The notes under the pieces: model-generated
Told to the model about the DNA's origin: nothing
What the model saw: only the letters and a program-made list of their open reading frames with translations
Database searches by the model: none
Program-made: the position numbers and the translations under genes
Shown: positions 7,657 through 19,382 of the stretch, one piece after another
Position numbering within the stretch: position 1 is the first letter of the stretch
Layout: every line of letters begins with the position of its first letter
Assembly (NCBI RefSeq): GCF_000980895.1
Contig: NZ_LAZX01000093.1
Coordinates: 62,001 to 126,000, forward strand
Length of the DNA stretch: 64,000 nt
Direction of reading: 5' to 3'
Origin: Sphingomonas sp. Ag1
GTDB lineage: Bacteria > Pseudomonadota > Alphaproteobacteria > Sphingomonadales > Sphingomonadaceae

Positions 7657-8730
7657 ATGCCCAGCCACGCCAGTCTTGCGCCCGAGGGCGCCCGCGAAGC
7701 CCTGCTCGATGCCGCGCGCGAGCGTATCCTCGTCACCGACGGGGCATTCGGCACCGAGATCCAGAACTGGAAGCTGTCGGAGGCGGATTATGCCGGCACG
7801 CTTGGCCTTGGCCATGACCAGAAGGGCAACAACGACATCCTCGCGCTGACCAAGCCGGAGGTGCCCGAATCGATCCACCGCGCCTATTTCGAGGCGGGGG
7901 CCGATATCGCGGAAACCAACACCTTCTCGGCCAATCGCATCAGCCAGGCCGATTATGGCGCCGAGAATCTGGTGCGCGAGATCAACGTCGAAAGCGCCGC
8001 CATGGCGCGCCGTATCGCTGACGAATATGCCGCGCGTGACGGCCGCCGCCGCTTCGTCGCCGGCGCGATCGGGCCGACCAACAAGACGCTGTCGCTGTCG
8101 CCCGACGTCAACGATCCCGGCTTTCGCGAGATCGACTTCGACTATCTGAAGCAGGTCTATCGCGAACAGGCGGATGCGCTGATCGAGGGCGGGGCGGACT
8201 TCGTCCTGATCGAGACGGTGTTCGACACGCTGAACGCCAAGGCCGGCGTGATGGCCGCGCAGGAGGCGGGCGCCGCGATCGGGCGCGACGTGCCGATCAT
8301 GCTGTCGATGACGCTGACCGATCTGTCGGGTCGCAATCTGTCGGGCCATACGGTGGAGGCGTTCTGGCACGCCGTGCGCCATGCGAAGCCAGTGACGATC
8401 GGGCTGAATTGCTCGTTCGGCGCGCAGCAGCTTCGCCCGCATGTGAAGACGCTGAGCGAGATCTGCGACACGCTGATCATGGTCTATCCCAACGCCGGCC
8501 TGCCCAACGAACTGGGCGCCTATGACGAGGCGCCGGAGACGACCGCCGGGCTGGTCCGGGAATGGGCCGACGCGGGGCAGGTCAACGTGCTGGGCGGCTG
8601 CTGCGGTTCGACGCCGGCGCATATCAAGGCGATTGCCGACGCCGTGCGCGGTCTGGCCCCGCGGGCGATCCCGGTGCCGCCGGTGCGCACGCGGCTCGCC
8701 GGGCTCGAACCGTTCACCATGGCCGCCTAG
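7657..8730 (+). CDS. metH: methionine synthase, homocysteine-binding module (split MetH, part 1)
   Basis: A 357-residue homocysteine S-methyltransferase module, equal to the first domain of MetH. It binds homocysteine through zinc held by three cysteines: the Cys of GLNCSFG and the pair in GGCCGSTP. Early motifs [15 protein letters not shown] and ETNTFSAN are typical. The remaining MetH domains are in the next gene, so this is a two-subunit enzyme. The ATG at 7657 is preferred because the earlier in-frame ATG at 7645 lies inside the palindrome. Neither has a good Shine-Dalgarno sequence, so a very short leader is possible. It precedes the second part by 80 bases. Confidence 0.92.
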   Translation: MPSHASLAPEGAREALLDAARERILVTDGAFGTEIQNWKLSEADYAGTLGLGHDQKGNNDILALTKPEVPESIHRAYFEAGADIAETNTFSANRISQADYGAENLVREINVESAAMARRIADEYAARDGRRRFVAGAIGPTNKTLSLSPDVNDPGFREIDFDYLKQVYREQADALIEGGADFVLIETVFDTLNAKAGVMAAQEAGAAIGRDVPIMLSMTLTDLSGRNLSGHTVEAFWHAVRHAKPVTIGLNCSFGAQQLRPHVKTLSEICDTLIMVYPNAGLPNELGAYDEAPETTAGLVREWADAGQVNVLGGCCGSTPAHIKAIADAVRGLAPRAIPVPPVRTRLAGLEPFTMAA

Positions 8731-8810
8731 GCGCGGCTTCCCTGTTGCCGGCCGCCCCCGCGCGGCCGTGTCGCGGGCACGCCCGGCACGCACGGAAAAT
8801 ACTGGATATC

Positions 8811-11519
<2,709 letters not shown>

Positions 11520-11541
11520 ACGTTCTGTTCGGGCGGGCGGG

Positions 11542-11721
11542 TCAGCAGCAGCGCCCGCCGCCGCTGCCGTACCGCGCCTGCTGCCGGTCGCGGAAGAATT
11601 CCGCGCGGGTCATCGGTGTGCGCTCCGGGTGGCGATCGGCCATGTGCCGGCAATAGGTGTCATAGTCGGGCAGGCCGACCATCAGCCGTGCGGTCTCGGC
11701 TACGCGCCCGAGGAAGCTCAT
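11542..11721 (-). CDS. ybdD: YbdD/YjiX family small protein (CstA partner)
   Basis: A 59-residue protein of the YbdD/YjiX (DUF466) family: LMVGLPDYDTYCRHMADRHP and MTRAEFFRDRQQARYG are the hallmark segments, and it ends in a Gly/Cys-rich GGGRCC. Homologues are encoded directly behind cstA/btsT transporters in many bacteria and are thought to assist them. Here the start codon overlaps the cstA stop (ATGA), giving translational coupling. The terminal Cys-Cys could bind metal, but that is only a guess. Confidence 0.88.
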   Translation of the reverse strand: MSFLGRVAETARLMVGLPDYDTYCRHMADRHPERTPMTRAEFFRDRQQARYGSGGGRCC

Positions 11722-13769
11722 CGTGCGATCTCCAGCGCGGGCGGGATTTCGCTCACGCTTGGGGAGGCGATGCGCCGCGCCGCCACGCAGGTGCGCACGG
11801 TGTAGAACAGGATCGCCGCCACCACGACGAGGAACAGCGCGCACAATGCCGCGTCGATCCGGTCGTTGAACACGATCCGCCCCATCTCCGCCATCGACGC
11901 CGCCGGCTTCAGCACCTCGCCGCGCGCGATCGCGTCCGAAAAGACCTGAGCGTGCGCGAGGAAGCCGATCTTGGGATCGGGGTGGAACAGCTTCATCAGC
12001 CCCGCCGTGCCGGTGCACAGCACCAGCCATCCGGCGGGAACGATCGTCACCCAGGCGAAGCGATCGCGCTTCATACGGAACAGCACCACCGTCGCCAGCA
12101 TCAGCGCAACGGCCGCCAGCATCTGGTTGGAGATACCGAACAGCGGCCAAAGCGTGTTCACCCCGCCCAGCGGGTCGGTGACCCCCTGATAGAGGAAGAA
12201 GCCCCAGGCACCGACGCACAGCAGGGTGGCGATAAGCCCGGGCAGGAAGCTAGAGGTTTCCTTGAAGCGCGGCGCGGCGAGGCCGAGCAGGTCCTGAAGC
12301 ATGAAGCGGCCGGCGCGCGTCCCCGCATCGACCGCGGTCAGGATGAACAGCGCCTCGAACAGGATGGCGAAATGGTACCAGAAGGCCTTCATGCCCGGCC
12401 CGCCGAGGATCGCGCTGAAGATTTCCGCCATCGCGACCGCCAGCGTCGGCGCGCCGCCCGCCCGGCTGACGATCGTCGTCTCGCCCACCTCGCGCGCGGT
12501 GTTCGCCAGCGTTTCCGCCGACACCGGGAAGCCCATCGCCGTTACCGCGGCGGCTGCGGTGACGGGGTCGCCGCCGGTGATCGCGGTCGGCGCGTTCATC
12601 GCGAAATAGATGCCGGGATCGAGGATCGACGCCGCGATCAGCGCCATGATCGCGACCGCGCTTTCCATCAGCATCGCACCATAGCCGATGAAGGGCGCAT
12701 CGCGCTCATTGGCGATCAGCTTGGGCGTGGTGCCGCTGGAAATCAGCGCGTGGAAGCCGGAGACGGCCCCGCAGGCGATGGTGATGAACAGGAACGGGAA
12801 CAGCGGCCCGGCCCAGACCGGGCCGGTCCCGGAGAAGGCGAACTCGGTCAGCGCCGGCATGCGCAGCGGCGGGGCGAGCACGACGATGCCGATCGCCAGC
12901 GCGGCGATCGCGCCGATTTTCAAAAAGGTCGACAGGTAGTCGCGCGGCGCGAGCAGCAGCCACACCGGCAGCAACGAGGCGATGGCGCCATAAGCGATGA
13001 GGCCGAAGCACAATTGCACCGGCGTCAGCGTGAAGATCGGGCCCCAGACGGCGCTTTCCGCGACCGACTGGCCGAGGATAATCGCCGCGATGAGGCCAAG
13101 GAGGCCGATCACCGATACCTCGCCGATCGCGCCGGGGCGGATCCAGCGGGTATAGGCGCCCATCAGCATCGCGAGCGGCACGGTGGCGACCACGGTGAAC
13201 AGCCCCCAGGGACTTTCGGCCAGCGCGCGCACCACGATCAATGCCAGCACGGCAAGGATGATGACCATGATCATGAAGGCGCCGACCAGCGCGATCGTGC
13301 CCGGAATCGCGCCCATCTCCATCCGCACCAGTTCGCCGAGCGAGCGGCCGTCGCGCCGCATGGAGATGAACAGGATCATGAAATCCTGCACCGCCCCGGC
13401 AATCACCACGCCAGCGAGGATCCACAAGGTGCCGGGCAGATAGCCCATCTGCGCCGCCAGCACCGGGCCGACCAATGGCCCTGCGCCGGCGATGGCCGCG
13501 AAATGATGGCCGAACAGGACGCGCCGGTCGGTGGGGATGAAATCCAGCCCGTCCGCGCGCCGCTCCGCCGGGGTCGGGCGCGACGGGTCGATCCCGACCA
13601 CCGCGCGCGCGATGAACAGCGCATAATAACGATAGGCGATGAGATAGACGGAAATCGCTGCCGCGACGATCCACAGCGCGTTGATCGGCTCGCCCCGGAC
13701 GGTGGCGACCACGCCCAGGCTGACGGCACCGACGATGGCCAGCGCAATCCAGGGAAGATGCCGCGTCAT
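11718..13769 (-). CDS. cstA: carbon starvation protein CstA family transporter
   Basis: A 683-residue inner-membrane carrier with many hydrophobic helices. Signatures include FGHHFAAIAGAGPLVGPVLA, MGYLPGTLWILAGVVIAGAV with QDFMILFISMRRDG, and GVTDPLGGVNTLWPLFGISN. CstA-family proteins take up peptides or pyruvate during carbon limitation (CstA and BtsT of E. coli). Length is close to E. coli CstA (701). The ATG at 13769 is preceded by a purine-rich stretch (AAGAGAGGATCG). ybdD follows with a 4-base overlap. No regulator or CRP-like site was identified in the 164-base gap upstream. The substrate is unresolved between peptides and pyruvate. Confidence 0.92.
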   Translation of the reverse strand: MTRHLPWIALAIVGAVSLGVVATVRGEPINALWIVAAAISVYLIAYRYYALFIARAVVGIDPSRPTPAERRADGLDFIPTDRRVLFGHHFAAIAGAGPLVGPVLAAQMGYLPGTLWILAGVVIAGAVQDFMILFISMRRDGRSLGELVRMEMGAIPGTIALVGAFMIMVIILAVLALIVVRALAESPWGLFTVVATVPLAMLMGAYTRWIRPGAIGEVSVIGLLGLIAAIILGQSVAESAVWGPIFTLTPVQLCFGLIAYGAIASLLPVWLLLAPRDYLSTFLKIGAIAALAIGIVVLAPPLRMPALTEFAFSGTGPVWAGPLFPFLFITIACGAVSGFHALISSGTTPKLIANERDAPFIGYGAMLMESAVAIMALIAASILDPGIYFAMNAPTAITGGDPVTAAAAVTAMGFPVSAETLANTAREVGETTIVSRAGGAPTLAVAMAEIFSAILGGPGMKAFWYHFAILFEALFILTAVDAGTRAGRFMLQDLLGLAAPRFKETSSFLPGLIATLLCVGAWGFFLYQGVTDPLGGVNTLWPLFGISNQMLAAVALMLATVVLFRMKRDRFAWVTIVPAGWLVLCTGTAGLMKLFHPDPKIGFLAHAQVFSDAIARGEVLKPAASMAEMGRIVFNDRIDAALCALFLVVVAAILFYTVRTCVAARRIASPSVSEIPPALEIAR

Positions 13770-13933
13770 GATCGATCCTCTCTTGCGCGCCTGACCGTCA
13801 ACGCCTGCCGGGCGGTTTCGATCGCGCCCTAGTCGATGCGCGTTGCCATCTCCAGTGCGACCGCGCGGGAACCGTGCCGCCGTCTCCGGCGATAAGGCAA
13901 TTGGAAAGAAACCGCAGCGAGCCGGAGACTGGA

Positions 13934-14203
13934 ATGGCCGAAGCAACCTGGGGCGAGGCGACCCCCCCGCCGATCGACTGGAAGATGAGCGCCTCGCTGG
14001 AAAATGTGCCGCGCGGCGACGCGGCGGTGCCCGAAGTCACCAGCCTCGAGACGGCGGTGCGTGCCTGGCAGGATCTCGACCCCGCGATGCGCGCCGACGC
14101 GGTGCTGAAGCTGGAGCGTCCGGTGTGGCTGATCCCCGAAATGCCGCTGGACAGGTTCGAAGGGGATGGCATCGGCGATCTGGTGCGGGTGCTGCCGGCC
14201 TGA
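13934..14203 (+). CDS. small uncharacterised protein
   Basis: An 89-residue acidic soluble protein starting at an ATG with a purine-rich leader (GGAGACTGGA). Recognisable features are a Pro/Trp patch (TPPPIDWKMS), a helical segment (TSLETAVRAWQDL) and a closing LIPEMPLDRFEGDGIGDLV. No known domain. It is followed after 51 bases by another small acidic gene on the same strand, and the two probably form a unit. Opposite-strand frames here are dense but lack any recognisable motif. I cannot assign a function. Confidence 0.55.
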   Translation: MAEATWGEATPPPIDWKMSASLENVPRGDAAVPEVTSLETAVRAWQDLDPAMRADAVLKLERPVWLIPEMPLDRFEGDGIGDLVRVLPA

Positions 14204-14254
14204 CCGCGTGCCCGCAACGGACATGGACATCGACCCACGGAAGGATGGACTAGG

Positions 14255-14527
14255 ATGGCGCAAGGCCAGATTGAAATCGACAACAACAGCATTCTCGACA
14301 ACATCGATGCCGAACTGGTGGAATTCACCGCGGAGGTCGACGGCGACGATTACGAGTTCGCCGTGCAATATGACCTGCTCGAGGCGCTGAGCGGCGACCG
14401 GCCCGATGGCGACGGGGTGGAAATGCTCAATCGCTTCATCGACCAGGTGAGCGACGCTGCGCTGTCGGCGCTGTCGCGCAATTCCGACGCCAACCCGATC
14501 GTCGTCAGCGAAGCGGACCTCGAATAG
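14255..14527 (+). CDS. small acidic protein, function unknown
   Basis: A 90-residue, strongly acidic protein (many Asp/Glu, few basic residues). The middle reads VEFTAEVDGDDYEFAVQYDLL, like a short beta-sheet protein, followed by a helix with RFIDQVSDAALSALSR. It faintly resembles DUF1488-type small proteins, but I would not rely on that. The start has a good Shine-Dalgarno-like AAGGATGGACTAGG. It lies between another small gene and a hairpin at 14540-14570 that probably ends the transcript. Confidence 0.6.
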   Translation: MAQGQIEIDNNSILDNIDAELVEFTAEVDGDDYEFAVQYDLLEALSGDRPDGDGVEMLNRFIDQVSDAALSALSRNSDANPIVVSEADLE

Positions 14528-14539
14528 CGCGGCGTCCCC

Positions 14540-14570
14540 GGCGGCGGCGCGGCTAGGCTGCGCCGCCGCC
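14540..14570 (+). terminator. GC-rich hairpin after the small-gene pair
   Basis: An 11-bp perfect stem, GGCGGCGGCGC and GCGCCGCCGCC, around a 9-base loop (GGCTAGGCT), 12 bases after the preceding stop codon. No T-run follows, so it is a structural candidate rather than a canonical intrinsic terminator. Confidence 0.45.
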
Positions 14571-14635
14571 TCGCTGTACGGTCGTGCGATGCCCCTCCGC
14601 CCCGAGCACCTGCCCGCGCACGATGCAATCCAGCC

Positions 14636-14890
14636 ATGACCAATATCAACGCGCCGGCAGGGGGCTTCGCGGGCCCGGTCAAGCGATCGATCACCATCGC
14701 CGGCCACGCCACGTCGATTAGCCTCGAACCGATGTTCTGGCAGGCGCTGGAGCGCGCCGCCGTCCGCCGCGCGTTGCCCTTGTCGGCACTCGTGGCGCAG
14801 GTCGATGCGTTGCGCATCGCGGCCGACGACCCCCCCAACCTAGCGAGCGCGCTGCGGAGCTGGATCCTGTCGGAAGCGGACAATAAGTAA
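14636..14890 (+). CDS. ribbon-helix-helix domain protein
   Basis: An 84-residue protein matching the RHH_4 type: PVKRSITIAGHATSISLEPM is the beta-strand and first turn, FWQALERAAVRRALPLSALV the following helices, and NLASALRSWIL the C-terminal helix. Such proteins are dimeric DNA binders or small regulators. This alphaproteobacterial subgroup usually stands alone rather than with a toxin, and none is adjacent here. Targets are unknown. It is the last gene before the Fur-like site and siderophore receptor, so a role in their control is conceivable but unsupported. Confidence 0.85.
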   Translation: MTNINAPAGGFAGPVKRSITIAGHATSISLEPMFWQALERAAVRRALPLSALVAQVDALRIAADDPPNLASALRSWILSEADNK

Positions 14891-14908
14891 TAATCAGTCG
14901 CATTATCG

Positions 14909-14937
14909 TTGACAGTGCGAACGACTCTCAATAGCTG
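14909..14937 (+). promoter_or_regulatory. probable Fur-type box and promoter of the siderophore receptor
   Basis: TGCGAACGACTCTCA at 14916-14930 resembles the alphaproteobacterial iron box (TGCGAA-N3-TTCGCA) with mismatches in the right half. A perfect -35 TTGACA lies directly upstream at 14909-14914, so a bound repressor would cover the spacer. The -10 (around TAGCTG, 14932) is weak. Iron control fits the receptor-piuC genes that follow. Confidence 0.5.
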
Positions 14938-14976
14938 CCCGGACACAATTTGATACAGTTCAGGGGGGCATGAGAG

Positions 14977-17379
14977 ATGATGGAACGGGTGGGTTCGGCG
15001 GGGGCGCCGTCATTCCTCGCATTGGCAGCGGTCGGCTTCATTGCCAGCGCGCCGGCGCAGGCGGCAGCGGGCACGGCAGCACCAGGCGCAGGCACGCCCG
15101 CGCCGCAGCAGGTGACGACCGAGGATCGCCGCCGCGACGACATCATCGTCACCGGGCAGCAGGTGACCTCCGAACAGGCCAGCGCCAAGGCGACGCGCCC
15201 GGTGCGCGACACGCCGCAGACGGTCACCATCCTCACCAACAAGACGATCGAGGAGCAGAACCTGCTCACCCTGCGCGACGTGTTGTCGACCGTGCCGGGG
15301 ATCACCTTTGGCGCGGCGGAAGGCGGCGTGGCGCCGTCCGACCAGATCACGCTGCGCGGCTATTCGGCGTCGAGCGACATCACCGTCGATAACGTGCGCG
15401 ACAGCGGGCAATATACCCGCGGCGACCCGTTCGTGATCGAACAGGTGGAGGTCGTGAACGGCGCCAATTCCGTCTATTCGGGCGCCGGTTCGGTCGGCGG
15501 CTCGATCAACCTCGTCACGAAGCTGCCGCAGGCGGAGACCGCGACCCGCGTCGATGGAGGGATCGGCACCGACGATTATTACCGCACCACGATCGACGCG
15601 AACGTGCGCGCCACCGATACGCTGGCGTTGCGGTTGAACGCCATGGCACATCGCAATGACGTGCCGGGCCGCGATGTCGAGTATAACAAGCGCTGGGGCA
15701 TCGCGCCGTCCGCCACGCTCGGCCTGGGCGGGCCGACGCGGCTGACGCTGCATTACTTCCACGAGGAAGACGACAATATCCCGCAATATGGCGTTCCTTA
15801 TTACAAGAACGCCTTCAACAACGGGCCTTTGCCCGGCGTCGATCGCAGCGACTATTTCGGCTATCGCAACGTCGACACGCAGGACATCACGATCGACCGT
15901 GCGACGCTGATCTTCGAACATGAGTTCAGCGACCGGGTCTCGCTGCGCAATCTCGCGCGCTGGCAGAATGTGCAGCAGCTCTCGATCGTCGGCCCGCCGC
16001 AGGGCACCTATTGCCTGCCGGGCAACGTCCAGCCGACCGGCGCGGCCTGCCCGACGACGACACCCGTCGGCTATTATCTGATCGGCGGCCCGCGCGGCAA
16101 TTACCGCGATGTCACCAACCTGTTGATGTATGACCAGCTCGATCTGCGCGCGACGGTCAGCACCGGCGCGATCGAACATACGCTGGTGCTCGGCGGATCG
16201 TACAGCTGGGAGGAGTTCACGCTGTCGACCGGCAACGTGTACCGCAATCCGAACGGCACCGCGGCCTATGCCTCCTTCCCGCTGATCAACTACACCAATC
16301 CAAATGTCGTGGTGCCCGGTCCCGCCGGCCGCGTATACGGCAGCAACGTCTATACCGGTCCGATCAATCGGCTGGAATCGGGCCGCCAGCGGGGTGAGCT
16401 CAGCAACTGGGCGGTCTACCTCTTCGACACGATGAAGCTCGGCAAGGTCGAGCTGAACGGCGGGCTGCGGCTGGAGGACAATCGCGGCAATTACCGGACC
16501 GACGCGCTGGCCGCGAACACCGGCGCAACGGCGACGACACCGCAAGGGCCGATCATCCCCGGCCCGCGCCTCACCAACAATGCGACCTTGTTCTCCTATC
16601 GCGTCGGGCTGGTGTACAAGCCGGTCGAGGCGGTCAGCCTCTACGCCGCTTATGGCAATGCGATGACGCCGTCGCAGAACGCCGTGAACGGTGCCTGCAC
16701 CGTCGCCACCTGCAACGTCGATCCCGAAACCGCCAAGAATTACGAGATCGGTGCCAAGGCGGAGCTGTTCGGCGGCCGGCTGCTGCTGACCGCGGCGGCG
16801 TTCCGCAACGAACGCGACAAATATCGTGTCGCCTCCAACGATCCGACCGTGCCCGATCAGGCGCTGGACGGCCGCTCACGTGTCGATGGCATTTCGCTGG
16901 GTGCGACCGGCAAGATCACGCCCGCCTGGGATATCACCGCCAATTACACCTATCTGAAGCCCAAGCTGCTCCAGTCGGTGTCCGATTACTGCCTCGCCAA
17001 TCCCGGCGCGGCATGCGGCAACACGCCCGCCAATCCCGATCCTGCGCGCGGTGCGCCGCTGCAGAACACGCCCGATCATTCGGGCAGCCTGTTCACCACC
17101 TATCGCCTGCCGTTCGGGCTGACGATCGGCTATGGCGTCACCTATCAGGGGATGTTTGCCTTCAACCTGCCGACCGCGACCGCGCCGACGATCTATCGCT
17201 CGGACGATTATTGGGTGCACAACGGCTATCTGGCCTATGACATCTCGCCCAACCTGACCGCGCAGCTGAACGTGAAGAACATCGGCGACGAACTGTATTT
17301 CACGCGGATCCGCAACAATGGCTGGGCGACGCCGGGCGACGCGCGCTCGGCGGTGCTGACCGTCGCCTACCGCTATTGA
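14977..17379 (+). CDS. TonB-dependent siderophore receptor (catecholate type)
   Basis: An 800-residue outer-membrane receptor. An N-terminal signal peptide (GFIASAPAQAAAGTAAPG region) is followed by DDIIVTGQ (TonB box), then a plug domain (about 65-180) with VRDTPQTVTILTNKTIEEQN, LRDVLSTVPGITFG and LRGYSASSDITVDNVRDSGQ. A large barrel ends with the aromatic VLTVAYRY. The plug motif and length fit the FhuA/Fiu/PiuA ferric-siderophore group. The adjacent piuC supports a catecholate xenosiderophore receptor such as Fiu or PiuA. Two consecutive ATGs at 14977 and 14980 are possible starts. The exact siderophore is unknown. Confidence 0.9.
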   Translation: MMERVGSAGAPSFLALAAVGFIASAPAQAAAGTAAPGAGTPAPQQVTTEDRRRDDIIVTGQQVTSEQASAKATRPVRDTPQTVTILTNKTIEEQNLLTLRDVLSTVPGITFGAAEGGVAPSDQITLRGYSASSDITVDNVRDSGQYTRGDPFVIEQVEVVNGANSVYSGAGSVGGSINLVTKLPQAETATRVDGGIGTDDYYRTTIDANVRATDTLALRLNAMAHRNDVPGRDVEYNKRWGIAPSATLGLGGPTRLTLHYFHEEDDNIPQYGVPYYKNAFNNGPLPGVDRSDYFGYRNVDTQDITIDRATLIFEHEFSDRVSLRNLARWQNVQQLSIVGPPQGTYCLPGNVQPTGAACPTTTPVGYYLIGGPRGNYRDVTNLLMYDQLDLRATVSTGAIEHTLVLGGSYSWEEFTLSTGNVYRNPNGTAAYASFPLINYTNPNVVVPGPAGRVYGSNVYTGPINRLESGRQRGELSNWAVYLFDTMKLGKVELNGGLRLEDNRGNYRTDALAANTGATATTPQGPIIPGPRLTNNATLFSYRVGLVYKPVEAVSLYAAYGNAMTPSQNAVNGACTVATCNVDPETAKNYEIGAKAELFGGRLLLTAAAFRNERDKYRVASNDPTVPDQALDGRSRVDGISLGATGKITPAWDITANYTYLKPKLLQSVSDYCLANPGAACGNTPANPDPARGAPLQNTPDHSGSLFTTYRLPFGLTIGYGVTYQGMFAFNLPTATAPTIYRSDDYWVHNGYLAYDISPNLTAQLNVKNIGDELYFTRIRNNGWATPGDARSAVLTVAYRY

Positions 17380-17383
17380 TCGC

Positions 17384-17420
17384 GCGGGCGGGGGGAGGGC
17401 GCGTCCTTCCTCCGCCCGCC
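17384..17420 (+). terminator. hairpin between siderophore receptor and piuC
   Basis: A GC-rich inverted repeat just past the receptor stop: GCGGGCGGGGGGAGG on the left and CCTCCGCCCGC on the right, with a short intervening loop. No T-run. It may attenuate rather than end transcription, since piuC follows only 66 bases after the receptor. Confidence 0.35.
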
Positions 17421-17445
17421 GACCGCCAAGGATGAACGCCACGCC

Positions 17446-18129
17446 ATGCTGATCGCGATCCCCGACCTGCTCGATGCCGCCGCGGTCGCGCGGCTGCGCG
17501 GCATCATCGACGCCGCGCAATGGGTCGATGGCAATGTGACGTCAGGCCATCAGTCGGCGCTGGCCAAGCGCAACGAGCAATTGCCCGAGGACAGCGCGGC
17601 GGCGCGCGAGGCGGGGCAGATGGTGCTCGACGCGCTCGGCCGCTCGCCCTTGTTCTTCGCGGCGACGCTGCCGCTGAAGGTATTTCCGCCGCTGTTCAAC
17701 CGCTACGGCATTGGCCAGACGTTCGGCACGCATGTCGACAATGCGATCCGTATCCAGCGCGGCACCGATTTCCGCATCCGCGCCGACATTTCCTGCACCC
17801 TCTTCCTGGCGGATCCGGCCGACTATGACGGCGGCGAGCTGGTGATCGAGGATCTGTTCGGGGTGCAGCGGGTGAAGCTGCCCGCCGGCCATGCGGTGGT
17901 CTATCCCTCGTCCAGCCTCCATCACGTGACGCCGGTCACGCGCGGCACGCGGGTCGCGTCCTTCTTCTGGCTGCAATCCATGGTGCGCGACGATGGCGAC
18001 CGGCGGATCCTGTTCGATCTCGACCGCGCGGTGCAGACGATCGGCGCCGACCGGGGGCAGGGCGATCCGGCAGTGATTCAGCTGACCGGCGTCTATCACA
18101 ACCTGCTGCGCCGCTGGGCCGACGCCTGA
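17446..18129 (+). CDS. piuC: Fe(II)/2-oxoglutarate-dependent PKHD-type hydroxylase PiuC
   Basis: A 227-residue dioxygenase of the PiuC/YbiX family. The iron triad is His96-x-Asp98 (GTHVDNAI) and a His at 159-160 ([10 protein letters not shown]); the 2-oxoglutarate-binding Arg lies in TRGTRVASF. The conserved opening ([20 protein letters not shown] with GNVTSGHQS) and length are standard. PiuC genes accompany catecholate-siderophore receptors of the PiuA/Fiu type and are iron-repressed in pseudomonads; the natural substrate is not established. Immediate linkage to the receptor fits co-regulation by iron. Confidence 0.93.
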   Translation: MLIAIPDLLDAAAVARLRGIIDAAQWVDGNVTSGHQSALAKRNEQLPEDSAAAREAGQMVLDALGRSPLFFAATLPLKVFPPLFNRYGIGQTFGTHVDNAIRIQRGTDFRIRADISCTLFLADPADYDGGELVIEDLFGVQRVKLPAGHAVVYPSSSLHHVTPVTRGTRVASFFWLQSMVRDDGDRRILFDLDRAVQTIGADRGQGDPAVIQLTGVYHNLLRRWADA

Positions 18130-18322
18130 TCGCGCCATCTGGCCAGCCGTAGCGGGCGCGCGGACGCGCCCGGTCGATGCGTAAGTCATTCCCCTCCGCC
18201 GCGTTTCCCGCTAGCGATACAGGATAAGCTGTCGATCCGTTCAGGAACCCGACAGCGAACGAAGTTACGCACCGGCGGTGACGCGCCTGCCGGTGCGCGC
18301 GCACAGGAAGAAGGAAGCCGCG

Positions 18323-19333
18323 ATGTCGCAGACCGATCCGTTGATTGAGGCGCCGCAGGCGTCCGGCGCTGCGGGGGTGCACCGCCGCGGTTTCTTCACT
18401 GCCGTGGCCGGCGCCGCTGCGGTCGGGGCGGGCGCGCTGGCGCTCGGCACCAAGGCGAGCGCCCAGTCGCTGGGAGAGGTCGATCCGATCAACTTTGCGC
18501 TGAACCTCGAATATCTGCAGGCCAATTTCCTGTCCGTCGCCACCACCGGCAAGACGCTGGTGGCGGCCGATACCTCGGGCACCGGCACGGCGGGCGCTGC
18601 GAACGGCGGCCGGCAGAAGACCTTTGCCGATCCCGCGCTCGCCTCCATCGCGCAGGAAATGGCTGCCGATGCGCTGGCGCATGTGAAGTTCCTGCGCGCG
18701 CAGGCCAGCACGGTCTATGCCGTCGCGCAGCCGGCGATCGACCTTGGCACCGGGGCGACCAGCGCGTTCAGCACGCTCGCGCGCGCGGCCGGCCTCGTCG
18801 GCGCCGGGGCAGGCTTCGATCCCTATGGCACCGACAATGATTTCCTGCTCGGCCTCTACATGCTGAAGGACGTCAGCGTCACCGCTTATGCCGGCGTGCT
18901 CGGCTTCCTCGGCACCCCGACCACGGCGGAGGCAGTGGCCGGCATCCTGCAGGTGGAGGCGGAACATGCCGCCACCGTGCGCCTCGCCCTTTATCGTCGC
19001 GGGCTGACGCTGCCGTCGCTGATCGACGCGACGGAGGCGATCTCCAATTATCGCGACACGCTGGACGGCACGACCAGCGATTTCGACCAGGGGGTCCGAC
19101 CGACCACCAACGCCTCGGGCGCGACGGTCGCCAATGTGGCGCCGCTCAACGGCAAGGGGCAGGTGTTTGTGCGCACCCCGTCGCAGGTGCTCAACATCCT
19201 GTATCTCAACGCCGCCACGTCGATCTCCACCGGCGGGTTCTTCCCGGCCGGGCTGAACGGCACGATCAAGACGACGGCCGCGCCGACCCCGACCCCGACC
19301 CCGACGCCCTCGGCCTCGCCGACCGCCGGCTGA
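18323..19333 (+). CDS. Tat-exported ferritin-like domain protein (paralogue 1)
   Basis: A 336-residue protein with a twin-arginine signal (HRRGFFTAVAGAAAVGAGAL, cleavage near ASA-Q at about 51). The mature part is a helical ferritin-like (Ferritin_2-type) domain, with helix motifs INFALNLEYLQANFLS, DPALASIAQEMAADALAHVK and VEAEHAATVRLALYRRG carrying the Glu/His expected at a di-iron site. It then has SNYRDTLDG and a conserved end (VLNILYLNAATSISTGGFFP). A tail of repeated Pro-Thr follows. The start at 18323 has AAGGAAG just upstream. A homologue follows directly. Folded export through Tat fits a cofactor-bearing protein; activity is unknown. Confidence 0.88.
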   Translation: MSQTDPLIEAPQASGAAGVHRRGFFTAVAGAAAVGAGALALGTKASAQSLGEVDPINFALNLEYLQANFLSVATTGKTLVAADTSGTGTAGAANGGRQKTFADPALASIAQEMAADALAHVKFLRAQASTVYAVAQPAIDLGTGATSAFSTLARAAGLVGAGAGFDPYGTDNDFLLGLYMLKDVSVTAYAGVLGFLGTPTTAEAVAGILQVEAEHAATVRLALYRRGLTLPSLIDATEAISNYRDTLDGTTSDFDQGVRPTTNASGATVANVAPLNGKGQVFVRTPSQVLNILYLNAATSISTGGFFPAGLNGTIKTTAAPTPTPTPTPSASPTAG

Positions 19334-19382
19334 GGCCGCGCGCGCCGCGCCCGTCTGTATTCGATTCCAGGATCCCATCGCC

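Noticed and set aside
6379-8793. An 804-codon minus-strand frame opposite btuC, btuD and metH
   Set aside because: Antisense to three genes with clear motifs; composition is His/Arg/Gly-rich without domain signatures.
11616-13832. A 738-codon plus-strand frame opposite cstA
   Set aside because: Rich in His, Arg, Asp and Gln, as typical for antisense of hydrophobic transporter codons; no motif.
18230-18275. GGAAC near 18250 as an EcfG (general stress) promoter before the ferritin-like genes
   Set aside because: No CGTT-like -10 at the required 16-17 base spacing.
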